Of a DNA stretch of 64,000 nt, positions 16,556 to 25,907 are shown in pieces (the stretch's first letter is position 1; every line of letters begins with the position of its first letter). The translations under genes were made by a program, and so were the position numbers. The notes under the pieces are model-generated. The model saw only the letters and a list, made by a program, of their open reading frames with translations. It had not been told where the DNA came from and ran no database searches. Source of the stretch: an uncultured Spirochaetales bacterium (lineage in GTDB: Bacteria > Spirochaetota > Spirochaetia > Sphaerochaetales > Sphaerochaetaceae); contig CASFZR010000009.1 in the NCBI GenBank assembly GCA_949299185.1, forward strand, positions 1 to 64,000, in the 5' to 3' direction.

Positions 16556-17143
16556 ATGATGAAGAGAATACTGATTCCCATAGCGCTGCTCGTGCTGCTG
16601 GTGCCCGCTCTCGGAGCATCCACGTATTACGACGCAGGATCGCAGATGTTCACGATCACGGCAGGCGTATCGACGCCGCTCACCTACTCATCCAGCGGAG
16701 AGACGATGGTAGGGCCTGGATCGGGGGACAGGCAGACGCACCATACGATCGGAGGCATCGGCGCGCTGAGCTATCAGATATTCGTCACGCCGCACCTCGC
16801 CATAGGAGGAGAGCTGGGGTATCAGTTCGACTTCTCCCGCTCCGGTGATGTATGCACGAACGTGCCTATCACGGCCAAGCTCACATACATACCGCTTCAG
16901 GGGGATTTCGAGATCCCTATCTCCATCGGGCTGGGACTAGATTACATCAGCTATGACTCCTACTCGAAGATAACCCTCGGAGCCACGTTCGAGATCGGAC
17001 TGAGGTACTTCTTCACCGATAGCTGGGGAGTCGGCATCAACACAGGTCTCCTCGTCGCACCTGAGATCTACTTCGACAGGCCCACCAAGGACTCGGTCAT
17101 GACATACCTACCGGCGACGCTTAGCGTCACATACAGGCATTGA
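16556..17143 (+). CDS. Outer-membrane beta-barrel protein
   Basis: 195 residues with signal peptide MKRILIPIALLVLLVPALGAS. The mature part has the glycine-rich alternating strands of a small OmpA/OmpW-like barrel (IGGELGYQFDFSRSG, YIPLQGDFEIPISIGLGLDYI) and ends in the strand LSVTYRH with His last. Preceded by AGGAG and by TATAAT at 16536-16541. A second ATG three bases on is an equally possible start. Likely cotranscribed with the following lipoprotein gene. Function unknown. Confidence 0.72.
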   Translation: MMKRILIPIALLVLLVPALGASTYYDAGSQMFTITAGVSTPLTYSSSGETMVGPGSGDRQTHHTIGGIGALSYQIFVTPHLAIGGELGYQFDFSRSGDVCTNVPITAKLTYIPLQGDFEIPISIGLGLDYISYDSYSKITLGATFEIGLRYFFTDSWGVGINTGLLVAPEIYFDRPTKDSVMTYLPATLSVTYRH

Positions 17144-17154
17144 GGAGGCAGGAG

Positions 17155-18348
17155 ATGAGAAGACCTTGCTTGATAATCATTACGCTCATGGCGGTGCTTT
17201 CATCCTGCAACCTCGATTCAGGTCAGGGTGTCTTCCAGATGGCCCATAACGCCACGAAGAAGACGGAGTACACGATAACCGACGTCTATGGCAGCTATGA
17301 TGATAACGGTACGATGAAGCTGCTCATAAGCCGCGATGGTGACCTATGGGCCACATGGTCGGAGGCCGGTGACAGGGAGATGAGGGCCGAGAAGCTTCTG
17401 GAGCTTACGCGCTCGACGATGAGGCCGATCTTCGTCAATGGCTCAGGCACGCTCTTCTACGCCTACAAGGAGAACATGGCCGATGACGCGTATCTCTTCG
17501 CATCGGTTCCCCTTGCCACGATCGCGGAGGCAGAAGCAGGAAACGGATTCGACTACAGGAGCGGAGGAGAGGCGCTTACCCCTTCATTCCAAGGAGGTAC
17601 GGTCACTAAGTTCAGCAGCATCAACCTCGATCTCGATACCTGCCAGATCATCTATGGCTCAGGATCACAGACGTACTACGGGAAGATAGAGAACAAGGGA
17701 GAGGCCGAGGAGCTGGCTATCACGACGATAGGGACCGTGGATCGCGCCTCGATCGTGTTCGGCAATGACGCGGTCTACTCATACTATGAGGACAGCGACA
17801 TGGAGAGTGCTCCCGATGATCTGATCATCACGCGCTTCAGCGGAACGGCTGCAGAGACGATAGATACCATCTCCGTCGATGAGGACAACATCCCCATGGG
17901 CTACGATCCTGACGGCGGTTACTTCATCACCTTCGATGGGGATCTCTATCAGTTCGACAGCAGCGCCGACAACAACAGCGGCTACACGAGGGTAGATGGC
18001 GGATTCGTATCTGACCTGAGATATAGGACAGGTCATCGCATGATCCTCTCAACGGAGGAAGGAGAGAGGCATGTGGCCTTCATCTACCGCAACGGCATCT
18101 ACGTCAACGAGCCCGGACTGGATACGGCTCCTCGTATGCTCTCCATCGACAACAACGATAATGACATCATCAGCACGACGTATATCGGCAAGAGGGCGGG
18201 AACGGCAGACAGGTACCTCTACGCTACCCAGAACAACAGCTTCATCATCGTGGAGCTGGGTTCTCTCAACGAGGACAACAGGTATACCACCTACTCCGTC
18301 TCGGCTTATTCGCCGCTGACTCATGGGCAGCTTGCAGAGTATCTCTGA
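17155..18348 (+). CDS. Putative lipoprotein, unknown function
   Basis: 397 residues starting MRRPCLIIITLMAVLSSCNLDSGQG, a lipoprotein signal peptide with lipobox LSSC. ATG 17155 is preferred over 17140 because CAGGAG directly precedes it and the shorter signal peptide is well formed. The mature protein is rich in beta-structure and short repeats of the kind DRYLYATQNNSFIIVELGS and HVAFIYRNGIYVNEPG, which suggest a beta-propeller-like fold. No family recognised. Follows the barrel protein after 11 bases, so the two may act together in the envelope. Confidence 0.65.
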   Translation: MRRPCLIIITLMAVLSSCNLDSGQGVFQMAHNATKKTEYTITDVYGSYDDNGTMKLLISRDGDLWATWSEAGDREMRAEKLLELTRSTMRPIFVNGSGTLFYAYKENMADDAYLFASVPLATIAEAEAGNGFDYRSGGEALTPSFQGGTVTKFSSINLDLDTCQIIYGSGSQTYYGKIENKGEAEELAITTIGTVDRASIVFGNDAVYSYYEDSDMESAPDDLIITRFSGTAAETIDTISVDEDNIPMGYDPDGGYFITFDGDLYQFDSSADNNSGYTRVDGGFVSDLRYRTGHRMILSTEEGERHVAFIYRNGIYVNEPGLDTAPRMLSIDNNDNDIISTTYIGKRAGTADRYLYATQNNSFIIVELGSLNEDNRYTTYSVSAYSPLTHGQLAEYL

Positions 18349-18370
18349 GGTGATAGGATCACAAGAGGAT

Positions 18371-18393
18371 GGCGGCTATTCAAGGCCGCCTTT
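18371..18393. terminator. Hairpin between convergent genes
   Basis: GGCGGC (18371-18376) pairs with GCCGCC (18385-18390), then TTT. Short U-run, so a weak or bidirectional terminator between the lipoprotein and the YbjN-like gene. Confidence 0.4.
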
Positions 18394-18397
18394 CATA

Positions 18398-18859
18398 TCA
18401 GGCTCCCTCTGAGATAAGGAAATCCGTGAGGATATCGGACTGCTGGACGAAGGCGTCGACGACTGAGACAAGAAGAGCATCCTCGATTCCAGCCTCGCCG
18501 TACATCAGGTCGTAATCCCAGTAGAACGAATGGGCCATAGGCTCATACCATCCCCTGACGATGGAGAGGTTGCTGTTGCACTCGTTCATCAGACGGAAGG
18601 CAGTGATGCTATCGATCGAATCGGAGGCATACCATGAACACTGTATCCATAGCCTATGGTCCTCCGGTATATGGATTATGTAATAAACCATGCCATACTG
18701 ATCCTCGAAGGCGACATCCCCATCCTCATCGACATATGAGACATAGCCTACCTCGGAAAGGAGCGACACGATACTCTCCGACGTGATCTCATCGACGGTA
18801 AGGGCGAAGAGAGGAGAGACAAGCAGCAAAAGGACCATGATGATGGATATTCTTCTCAT
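18398..18859 (-). CDS. Exported YbjN-domain-like protein
   Basis: 153 residues with signal peptide MRRISIIMVLLLLVSPLFA. The mature part (VDEITSESIVSLLSEVGYVSYVDEDGDVAF, then HRLWIQCSWYAS, FRLMNECNSNLSIVRGWYE) follows the pattern of the YbjN/type III chaperone-like fold. Other spirochaete-type genomes have similar small exported proteins; function unknown. TACCAT ends six bases before the ATG, and the only GG-rich stretch lies too close to act as a ribosome-binding site. Confidence 0.68.
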   Translation of the reverse strand: MRRISIIMVLLLLVSPLFALTVDEITSESIVSLLSEVGYVSYVDEDGDVAFEDQYGMVYYIIHIPEDHRLWIQCSWYASDSIDSITAFRLMNECNSNLSIVRGWYEPMAHSFYWDYDLMYGEAGIEDALLVSVVDAFVQQSDILTDFLISEGA

Positions 18860-18879
18860 GGCTCCATGGTAACATGCAA

Positions 18880-18903
18880 AGAGGCCGCCGAAGCGACCTT
18901 TTT
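18880..18903 (-). terminator. Terminator after the phosphoribosyltransferase gene
   Basis: AGGTCGC (18893-18899 read on the minus strand), loop TTCG, GCGGCCT, followed by CTTTG. It lies 3 bases after the stop of the upstream operon. On the plus strand the stem is followed by TTTTT, so it could act in both directions. Confidence 0.5.
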
Positions 18904-18905
18904 CA

Positions 18906-19520
18906 TCATTCAAGCACCGAGTGGAGTATCTCACGCACCTCTGGATCGGTATAGACCTCGTCGATCTCATCATGGGTGAGTCCGATGAACTCATGGCAGG
19001 TATAGTGTATCCACCTCGAGTCCTCAGCCTTGTTCAGCACATGCTTGCGGCACCAGTAGTCAGGCTGTATCGGGAGCGGCTCCTCGTTCTTGTAGAGTGG
19101 TACCTTGTAGTCATAGACGGCGACCTTGATGTCCTCCCTCGGGATACCAGCGTCCATCACGGTCTTCACCAGAGCGTTCACCGTCATTCCCGTATCGAAG
19201 ATATCATCGACGATAAGGACCTTCTGCCCCTTCTTCAGATGCTTAGGAGACCAGGTCCAGCCATCGATATCGACATGGGAGGAATGCTCGCGCACATCAC
19301 CGTATGACCTGGCGACGACTGCCGCATAGAATACTGGGCTCTTGCCCTCCTTCATCGCCATCAGCTTGTAGTACTCGCTCATGACATTCGCCATATAGGC
19401 GCCACCACGGAGGGAGTCATAGATGACATCAGGGACGAAGTGATCCTCCGTGTACATCCTGTGTACGAGCTTCAATGCCGCGTCGCGAATCATGTCGCAG
19501 GTGATGAATTCCTTACCCAT
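18906..19520 (-). CDS. Purine-type phosphoribosyltransferase
   Basis: 204 residues. The PRPP-binding loop is KVLIVDDIFDTGMTVNALV (near residues 99-117) and the pyrophosphate loop is SLRGGAYMANVMSEYY. The C-terminal part has YWCRKHVLNKAEDSRWIHYTCHEFIG. This is the type I PRT fold of hypoxanthine/guanine/xanthine enzymes, which make nucleotides from bases and PRPP. The exact base is not predictable. AGGAGG stands 6 bases before the ATG; the gene is 8 bases after map. Confidence 0.85.
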   Translation of the reverse strand: MGKEFITCDMIRDAALKLVHRMYTEDHFVPDVIYDSLRGGAYMANVMSEYYKLMAMKEGKSPVFYAAVVARSYGDVREHSSHVDIDGWTWSPKHLKKGQKVLIVDDIFDTGMTVNALVKTVMDAGIPREDIKVAVYDYKVPLYKNEEPLPIQPDYWCRKHVLNKAEDSRWIHYTCHEFIGLTHDEIDEVYTDPEVREILHSVLE

Positions 19521-19528
19521 AAATCCTC

Positions 19529-20287
19529 CTAAAGCGTTGTCAGTATCTCAAGGCCTGTATCGGTGATGGCCACGGTATGCTCCCAGTGGCAGGCGGGCTT
19601 GCCGTCAAGCGTACGCACTGTCCAGCCATCCTTGCTGTCGGTATCTACCTTATAGGTTCCCATGTTGATCATAGGCTCGATCGCCATGACCATTCCCTTG
19701 CGGATCCTCGGATTGGGATTCATCAGGGAGACGTAGTTGGGAATCTCGGGATCCTCATGCATCTCAAGCCCCACTCCATGGCCGCAGTAATCGCGCACGA
19801 CGCCATAGCCATGCTTGCGTGCCAGGCCGGAGACCGCTGCCGCGATATCCTGTATCCTCGCGCCGGGCTTGGAGGCAGCCTCTATTCCAAGATAGAGGCA
19901 CTTCTCTGTCACTGTGTTCAGCTGATGCACCTCATCGCTCACCTTGCCGATCTCATAGGTACGGGTGCTGTCGCTTATATATCCATCCTTCTCCAGGCAG
20001 ATATCCACGCTCACGATATCCCCATCCTTGAGGATCTCGTGCCTTGAGGGGATGCCGTGGATGACGACGTTGTTGACCGATACGCATGTGGCCGCGGGAT
20101 AACCCATATAGCCGAGGCATGGGGCGCCGAGATGGCGATGCTTCATCCATTCATGGAAGAGCTTATCGACATCATATGTACTCATCCCTGCCTCGATCTT
20201 CGGACCGATCTCATCGAACATCTCAGCAAGGAGTTTGCATGAGGTCCTTATGCCATCTATCTGCTCTTCGTTCTTCAGGACGATCAT
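19529..20287 (-). CDS. map: Methionine aminopeptidase, type I
   Basis: 252 residues, normal for type Ia without an N-terminal zinc finger. It removes the initiator methionine. Metal ligands are visible as the Asp of SVDICLEKDGYISDSTRTY (both Asp positions), the His of GHGVGLEMHEDP, the Glu of MAIEPMIN and the Glu of CHWEHTVAIT. YPAATCVSVNNVVIHGIP is the substrate-pocket segment. Overlaps nusB by 4 bases. Confidence 0.95.
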   Translation of the reverse strand: MIVLKNEEQIDGIRTSCKLLAEMFDEIGPKIEAGMSTYDVDKLFHEWMKHRHLGAPCLGYMGYPAATCVSVNNVVIHGIPSRHEILKDGDIVSVDICLEKDGYISDSTRTYEIGKVSDEVHQLNTVTEKCLYLGIEAASKPGARIQDIAAAVSGLARKHGYGVVRDYCGHGVGLEMHEDPEIPNYVSLMNPNPRIRKGMVMAIEPMINMGTYKVDTDSKDGWTVRTLDGKPACHWEHTVAITDTGLEILTTL

Positions 20288-20709
20288 CTTCTCTCCGTAT
20301 CCTTCCTGTATGCGTCAAGTATCCCGTTGATGAAGCGGAACGAGACGTCATTCGAAAGCTCCTGGCTGAGCTTCACGGCCTCATCTATCACGATCGCGGG
20401 ATGTACATCCTTGGTGATCGCAAGCTGATAGAAGGCGATGCGGAGGATATTCCTGTCCACGATATCTATCTTCTCAAGAGGCCTCTTCTCCGAGTAGCGG
20501 GAGATGATCTGGTCGATCTTCTCCCTATTCTCAAGCGTTCCGAAGACGAGGAAGCGGATGAAGATCTTATCCTCCTCGTCGAGCGCGCCCACCTCCTCCT
20601 CGTTCATGCCCTGGAACGGATCGATATCATCAGCGGCATCGAGGGCGTTGTTGAAGTCGAGTGAGTAGAGCGTTGATACGGCTATTACCCTATCGCGATG
20701 CCTCGTCAT
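20284..20709 (-). CDS. nusB: Transcription antitermination factor NusB
   Basis: 141 residues, all-helical NusB fold. Motifs: RDRVIAVSTLYSLDF at the N-terminus, the middle segment DQIISRYSEKRPLEKIDIVDRNILRIAFYQL, and PAIVIDEAVKLSQELSNDVSFRFINGILD. NusB with S10 binds boxA RNA and supports rRNA antitermination. Sits between the ppiC-type gene (stop overlaps start by one base) and map. Confidence 0.93.
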   Translation of the reverse strand: MTRHRDRVIAVSTLYSLDFNNALDAADDIDPFQGMNEEEVGALDEEDKIFIRFLVFGTLENREKIDQIISRYSEKRPLEKIDIVDRNILRIAFYQLAITKDVHPAIVIDEAVKLSQELSNDVSFRFINGILDAYRKDTERR

Positions 20710-21755
20710 CAGTTGTTACCTCTGTATAGGATATTGATCCTAGCCTCACCCCTCAGCTCAGCGATAAGGGACTGCAGCTCCTCGTTCATCGCGACCTGCT
20801 GGTTCTGCACCGTGAGCATCTGCGCGATATAGTCATGGACGCTGATCGCATCCTCTGGGGAGACAGGATCGCTGAGAGACAGCAGCTTCGCGTCGTAATG
20901 CACCGTGACCTTCACGATATGATAGCCCATGAGGGACTCAAGCACAGGAGAGATCTCTCCGGCACCCATCGCGAGGACGGTATCGCAGAACTCATCGCCC
21001 CAGCCCTGGCGCGCCGCGGTATTGTTGGCGGTAAGCCAGCCTATGTCACCGCCGCGGCTGCTGGAGTTATGATCCTCGCTGTAGAGAGGAACGGCGGCCT
21101 CGAACGTAAGCTCACCGGAGGATATCTTCCCATAGGCCTCCTCAAGCTTCGCCTTGTTCTCTGCGTTCACGGCCTCATCCTCGTCCTTCTCGATATAGAT
21201 ATGGGAAAGCTTCACGCACTCGGGCTGGAAGAACTGCTGCTGGTTCTGCCTGTAGAACGAGCTGATCGCGCTCTCCGTCGGGGCAGGTGCGGCCATGATC
21301 TTATCACCACGCTCCTGCATCAGATACTGCTGCACGATGGCCTGGTTGCGAAGCGCGTCCCTGTAGGCATCGACGGTGCCGAACTGACGGATGATCTCCG
21401 CGTCGAAATCCGCGCGGGTGATGGACTGCCCTGCCGCGGCGGCCTGCTGCTGGGCGTTCTGGAAGACGGTATTGATCATCTGATCGACCTGCCTGTCGCT
21501 GATGGAGACGCCATCGCGCTCGGCTCCCTGGAGGAAGACCTCATCGTTTATCATGGTCTGAAGCACGCTCAGCTCATCGATATCGATACCGGCAGCCCTG
21601 TATCTCTCGGTCTCTGCCTTGAGATCATCGACATTGATCGCGGTATTCCTTATCAGATAGACCGTGGCCGCAGGCTGGCTGATCACGCTCGCGGCAGAAA
21701 GGGAGAGCGCGGTCACGATCAGAAGCATGAGCACGGTGGTAATTCTCTTCTTCAT
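20709..21755 (-). CDS. Exported SurA/PpiC-type peptidyl-prolyl isomerase
   Basis: 348 residues with signal peptide MKKRITTVLMLLIVTALSLSA. A SurA-like N-terminal chaperone region (about 30-175) is followed by a parvulin domain (KLSHIYIEKDEDEAV, LYSEDHNSSSRGGDIGWL, ISPVLESLMGYHIVKVT). It probably assists folding of outer-membrane proteins in the periplasm, fitting the barrel proteins nearby. GGAGC precedes the ATG by 4-5 bases. A perfect 18-bp palindrome lies 16 bases upstream of the start. Confidence 0.88.
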   Translation of the reverse strand: MKKRITTVLMLLIVTALSLSAASVISQPAATVYLIRNTAINVDDLKAETERYRAAGIDIDELSVLQTMINDEVFLQGAERDGVSISDRQVDQMINTVFQNAQQQAAAAGQSITRADFDAEIIRQFGTVDAYRDALRNQAIVQQYLMQERGDKIMAAPAPTESAISSFYRQNQQQFFQPECVKLSHIYIEKDEDEAVNAENKAKLEEAYGKISSGELTFEAAVPLYSEDHNSSSRGGDIGWLTANNTAARQGWGDEFCDTVLAMGAGEISPVLESLMGYHIVKVTVHYDAKLLSLSDPVSPEDAISVHDYIAQMLTVQNQQVAMNEELQSLIAELRGEARINILYRGNN

Positions 21756-21770
21756 AGTTGCTCCATAGAA

Positions 21771-21788
21771 CCAATAGCGCGCTATTGG
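21771..21788. promoter_or_regulatory. Perfect 18-bp palindrome upstream of the SurA-like gene
   Basis: CCAATAGCGCGCTATTGG is its own reverse complement. On the minus strand it follows TATATC/TTATAT (21789-21795), so it would cover the transcription start. With no loop it suits a protein operator better than an RNA hairpin. Confidence 0.5.
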
Positions 21789-21847
21789 GATATAAGAGGC
21801 ATGGCGACGCCATAGCCAATGCGCATGAGACCCGATGCGCAGGATGA

Positions 21848-22264
21848 TCAGTTTCTCTCCACGTTGAGGCGCTTGCCGATCGCTACGGCGGCATCCTCCT
21901 TGGAGATTATATCGCTGAGCCTGAGGTACATGCCCTCATGCTCCATGGCCTTCATGAGATTCTGCAGCGTCCTCCCCTTCCTCAGTCCTCCTGAGATGAA
22001 GGCGAAGCATCGCTTCCCCGAGACCGTTCCAGCCTGGGCGAGGAACTTCGCTATCTGGGACGGCACCTGGGCCGAGAAAAAAGAAACAGGCTCCGAACCT
22101 ATGACCACATAATCATAGATCGTAAGTCTGACACCTTCCTCATACATATTTATGACATCGACCTGATGGCCCTGGGACTCGATCCCCTTGGCCACGGCCT
22201 TGGCAAGAGCCGGAAGCTTCCCGCCATCGCGGGTCCTGCCAGCGTAAAGGACGCAAACCTGCAT
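21848..22264 (-). CDS. Flavodoxin-like fold protein
   Basis: 138 residues. MQVCVLYAGRTRDGGKLPALAKAVAKGIES matches the N-terminal phosphate-binding loop region of flavodoxin-like proteins, YDYVVIGSEPVSFF the first FMN loop, and GKRCFAFISGGLRKGRTL the second. Several key FMN contacts are not clear, so FMN binding is only probable. GGGAGG sits 5 bases before the second ATG (22264), which is therefore preferred over 22267. Separate transcription unit between secG and the SurA-like gene. Confidence 0.7.
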   Translation of the reverse strand: MQVCVLYAGRTRDGGKLPALAKAVAKGIESQGHQVDVINMYEEGVRLTIYDYVVIGSEPVSFFSAQVPSQIAKFLAQAGTVSGKRCFAFISGGLRKGRTLQNLMKAMEHEGMYLRLSDIISKEDAAVAIGKRLNVERN

Positions 22265-22284
22265 CATTTCCTCCCTTTAGGAAA

Positions 22285-22320
22285 ATATAGACCGGCTTGC
22301 CACGGATGGAAAGCCGGCCC
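22285..22320 (-). terminator. Terminator after secG
   Basis: On the minus strand GGCCGGCTT pairs with AAGCCGGT (22311-22318 with 22291-22298), followed by TCTATATTTT. Confidence 0.65.
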
Positions 22321-22335
22321 TGATTCGAAAAGGAA

Positions 22336-22710
22336 TCACTCTGCTGCTGTCTCTGCGCTTACCTCTGCGGCAGCCACGTCGGCCTCAGCCGCAGCAGGCT
22401 CGGTCTCATCGACCCAGCTTGTGGACTCGACGGCAGAAGCCTCAGCCGCGCTCTGTGCCGCGAGAAGCTCCTCATCGCTAGACTTGTTGACCACTGCGAC
22501 AACGAGGGAAAGGACCATGAACGCGATGGTAATTATCGTCGTTGCCCTTGTAAGGACAGATGACGTGTTGGAACCGAAGGCGGACTCAGAGCCGCCTCCG
22601 AAGATACCACCGAGTCCAACGCTGTTCTCTCCCTGGATCGCCACGAGGAAGATCAGGAGAAGCGCGATAATGCAGAAAAGCACTAACAGTATGATACCTA
22701 AAATACTCAT
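22336..22710 (-). CDS. secG: Preprotein translocase subunit SecG
   Basis: 124 residues. Two transmembrane helices (about 4-25 and 57-75) flank the conserved glycine-rich cytoplasmic loop ENSVGLGGIFGGGSESAFGS. SecG assists SecYEG-driven export. The C-terminal 40 residues are an Ala/Glu-rich acidic tail with imperfect repeats, longer than in many SecG proteins. Last gene of the gap-pgk-tpiA-secG cluster, a common arrangement in bacteria. Confidence 0.93.
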   Translation of the reverse strand: MSILGIILLVLFCIIALLLIFLVAIQGENSVGLGGIFGGGSESAFGSNTSSVLTRATTIITIAFMVLSLVVAVVNKSSDEELLAAQSAAEASAVESTSWVDETEPAAAEADVAAAEVSAETAAE

Positions 22711-22723
22711 CTCAGACTCCGTA

Positions 22724-23482
22724 TCACTTATTGTAGGTTATGATGGGGAGGAACTGCTCAAGCGAGAGGGAGGCTCCGCCTACCAAGGCGCCATCGACGT
22801 TCTCCTTTGCCATCAGGGCCTTGATATTGCCGGCCTTAACGGAACCACCATACTGTATTATGAGATTCTTGGCAATATCATCGGAATACAAAGATGCCAC
22901 CGTAGCCCTTATGAAGGCATGTGCGCCATCCGCATCCTCAGGCGTCGCCGTCATTCCCGTTCCGATCGCCCATACAGGCTCGTACGCGATGGTGATCCTC
23001 GCCATATCCTCGGCACTGACGCTCTTGAGGCCGACCTTGATCTGCCTCGAAAGGACCTCCTCGAGCTTTCCGCCCTGCCTTTCGTCAAGCGTCTCGCCTA
23101 CGCAAAGCACGACATCCATGCCCTCCGAGAGAGCGAGGGTGACCTTGGAGTTGATGATCTCATCGGTCTCCCCGTAATACTGCCTCCTCTCGCTGTGTCC
23201 GAGGATCACGGTCTTGACGCCGGCATCCTTGAGCATCGCCGGAGCGACCTCTCCGGTATATGCGCCGGAGGTGTGATTGGCCATGTTCTGGGCAGCGACG
23301 ATGATCGGAGATCCCTTCACAGCCTCGACGACCGCGGGGATAGCCACGAACGCCGGAGCGATCATGACACGGCACTCCACACCTGCCTCCTTGACGGCGG
23401 CAGCCAGCTCAGAAGCATACCTGGCGCCCTCGGAAGGAGTGAGGTTCATCTTCCAGTTTCCTGCGATATAAGCCTTTCTCAT
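22724..23482 (-). CDS. tpiA: Triosephosphate isomerase
   Basis: 252 residues. N-terminal RKAYIAGNWKMN with the catalytic lysine, VILGHSERRQYYGE with the catalytic histidine, and IAYEPVWAIGTGMTATPEDA with the catalytic glutamate, then IIQYGGSVKAGN for phosphate binding. It interconverts dihydroxyacetone phosphate and glyceraldehyde-3-phosphate. The start ATG lies one base after the pgk stop; GGAG in the pgk end serves as the ribosome-binding site. The upstream part of the longer frame is inside pgk and is rejected. Confidence 0.97.
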   Translation of the reverse strand: MRKAYIAGNWKMNLTPSEGARYASELAAAVKEAGVECRVMIAPAFVAIPAVVEAVKGSPIIVAAQNMANHTSGAYTGEVAPAMLKDAGVKTVILGHSERRQYYGETDEIINSKVTLALSEGMDVVLCVGETLDERQGGKLEEVLSRQIKVGLKSVSAEDMARITIAYEPVWAIGTGMTATPEDADGAHAFIRATVASLYSDDIAKNLIIQYGGSVKAGNIKALMAKENVDGALVGGASLSLEQFLPIITYNK

Positions 23483-23483
23483 C

Positions 23484-24662
23484 TTACTTCTCCAGTGCCT
23501 TGATGCCCGGAAGCTCCTTGCCCTCGAGGAACTCAAGGGAAGCGCCACCGCCGGTGGAGACATGGCTGATCTTGTCTGCCAGGCCGAACTTGTTGATAGC
23601 GGCAACGCTATCTCCGCCGCCTACGACAGTGGTGGCATCGGATGCAGCAAGCGCCTTGGCGACCTCCTCGGTTCCCTTAGCGAACGCTGCGAACTCGAAG
23701 ACACCCATCGGGCCGTTCCATACCACGGACTTCGCACCCTTGACAGCCTCGACGATGAGAGCGGTCGTCTTCGGACCGATATCCATGCCCATCAGGTCAT
23801 CTGGGATATCAACGCCATCAACGGCGACAGGAGCTGCATCCTCAGCGAACGCGGCAGCCGCGACATGATCGACGGGAAGGATGACCTTGACGCCCTTCTC
23901 CTCAGCCTTCTTGAGGAAGGAGGAAGCCGTCTCAAGATAATCATCCTCGACAAGGGACTTGCCGATCGTGTGTCCCTGCACCTTGAGGAATGTATAGGCC
24001 ATTCCGCCACCGATGACGATGGTATTGCAGGTGCGGACGAGGGACTCAAGCACCGTGATCTTCGAAGAGACCTTAGATCCGCCGATGATCGCGACAAACG
24101 GCTTCTCAGGATTCTCGAGGAGAGGAGCCATGAACTTCACTTCCTTCTCGATGAGGAAGCCGGCATAGGAAGGAAGGTAGTGCGAGACACCCTCTGTAGA
24201 TGCATGTGCGCGGTGGGCCGTGCCGAACGCGTCGTTGCAGTAGATATCACCATAGGAAGCGAGGGTCTTGGCGAAGCCAGCATCATTTGCCTCCTCTTCC
24301 TTGTAGAACCTCACGTTCTCAAGCAGGAGGACATCGCCCGGCTTGAGCGCCTTGACCTCCTTCTCCACCTCAGGTCCGATCACATCCGGAGCGAGCGTGA
24401 CCTTCGAGCCGAGGAGCTTCTCGAACTGGGCCGCGACAGGAGCGAGGGAGTACTTCTCGTTCTTCTCGCCCTTAGGGCGTCCAAGATGGGTCATGACGAC
24501 AAGGGACGCACCGTTCTCGAGGATGTACTTGATAGTCGGCAGGGCCGCCTTGATCCTCGTATCATCGGTAACGACGCCGTCCTTGAGCGGAACATTGAAA
24601 TCAACGCGGATAAGGACCTTCTTGCCCTTGAGATCCGCCTCTCTGATCGTATTAAGAACCAT
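23484..24662 (-). CDS. pgk: Phosphoglycerate kinase
   Basis: 392 residues, typical bacterial length. [30 protein letters not shown] and [13 protein letters not shown] mark the 3-phosphoglycerate domain; VLIGG-type [25 protein letters not shown] and [11 protein letters not shown] the nucleotide domain. It makes ATP from 1,3-bisphosphoglycerate. GGAGAG precedes the ATG. A hairpin terminator lies between gap and pgk, so pgk levels may be lower than gap levels. Confidence 0.97.
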   Translation of the reverse strand: MVLNTIREADLKGKKVLIRVDFNVPLKDGVVTDDTRIKAALPTIKYILENGASLVVMTHLGRPKGEKNEKYSLAPVAAQFEKLLGSKVTLAPDVIGPEVEKEVKALKPGDVLLLENVRFYKEEEANDAGFAKTLASYGDIYCNDAFGTAHRAHASTEGVSHYLPSYAGFLIEKEVKFMAPLLENPEKPFVAIIGGSKVSSKITVLESLVRTCNTIVIGGGMAYTFLKVQGHTIGKSLVEDDYLETASSFLKKAEEKGVKVILPVDHVAAAAFAEDAAPVAVDGVDIPDDLMGMDIGPKTTALIVEAVKGAKSVVWNGPMGVFEFAAFAKGTEEVAKALAASDATTVVGGGDSVAAINKFGLADKISHVSTGGGASLEFLEGKELPGIKALEK

Positions 24663-24675
24663 TATGTCTCTCCTT

Positions 24676-24702
24676 TAAAAATAAGGCCTGCCGAAGCAGG
24701 CC
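24676..24702 (-). terminator. Internal terminator between gap and pgk
   Basis: GGCCTGC (minus-strand 24702-24696), loop TTCG, GCAGGCC (24691-24685), then TTATTTTT. Strong rho-independent shape; probably partial, lowering pgk-tpiA-secG relative to gap. Confidence 0.65.
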
Positions 24703-24730
24703 CGAGGTTCCGGGCTAGCCGGAAGCGATA

Positions 24731-25750
<1,020 letters not shown>

Positions 25751-25778
25751 TTATCAACTATCGATAATTCAGTATCAG

Positions 25779-25813
25779 ATATAACGCTATGATTTAACCA
25801 TTTCCAAAGGAAA
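25779..25813 (-). promoter_or_regulatory. Candidate gap promoter with small dyad
   Basis: TTGGAA (25802-25807), 17 bp, TTATAT (25779-25784) on the minus strand, leaving a leader of about 34 bases with GGAGAG. The -35 overlaps an inverted repeat TTTCC-AAA-GGAAA (25801-25813), a possible operator. Confidence 0.4.
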
Positions 25814-25907
25814 ATAGCAATAGAGCGTCCCTGACCATATCAGTATATGCGGAGTGGCTGGAAATGCAACAGGATGATGAGAGGCCGGGGAGTGCCCAGC
25901 CTTATCA

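Noticed and set aside
20835..21815. 326-codon open frame opposite the SurA-like gene
   Set aside because: Antisense of a gene with clear signal peptide and parvulin domain.
22166..23503. 445-codon open frame on the plus strand opposite secG and tpiA
   Set aside because: It is the antisense of tpiA and secG, whose proteins match known families; long antisense frames are expected in GC-rich coding DNA.
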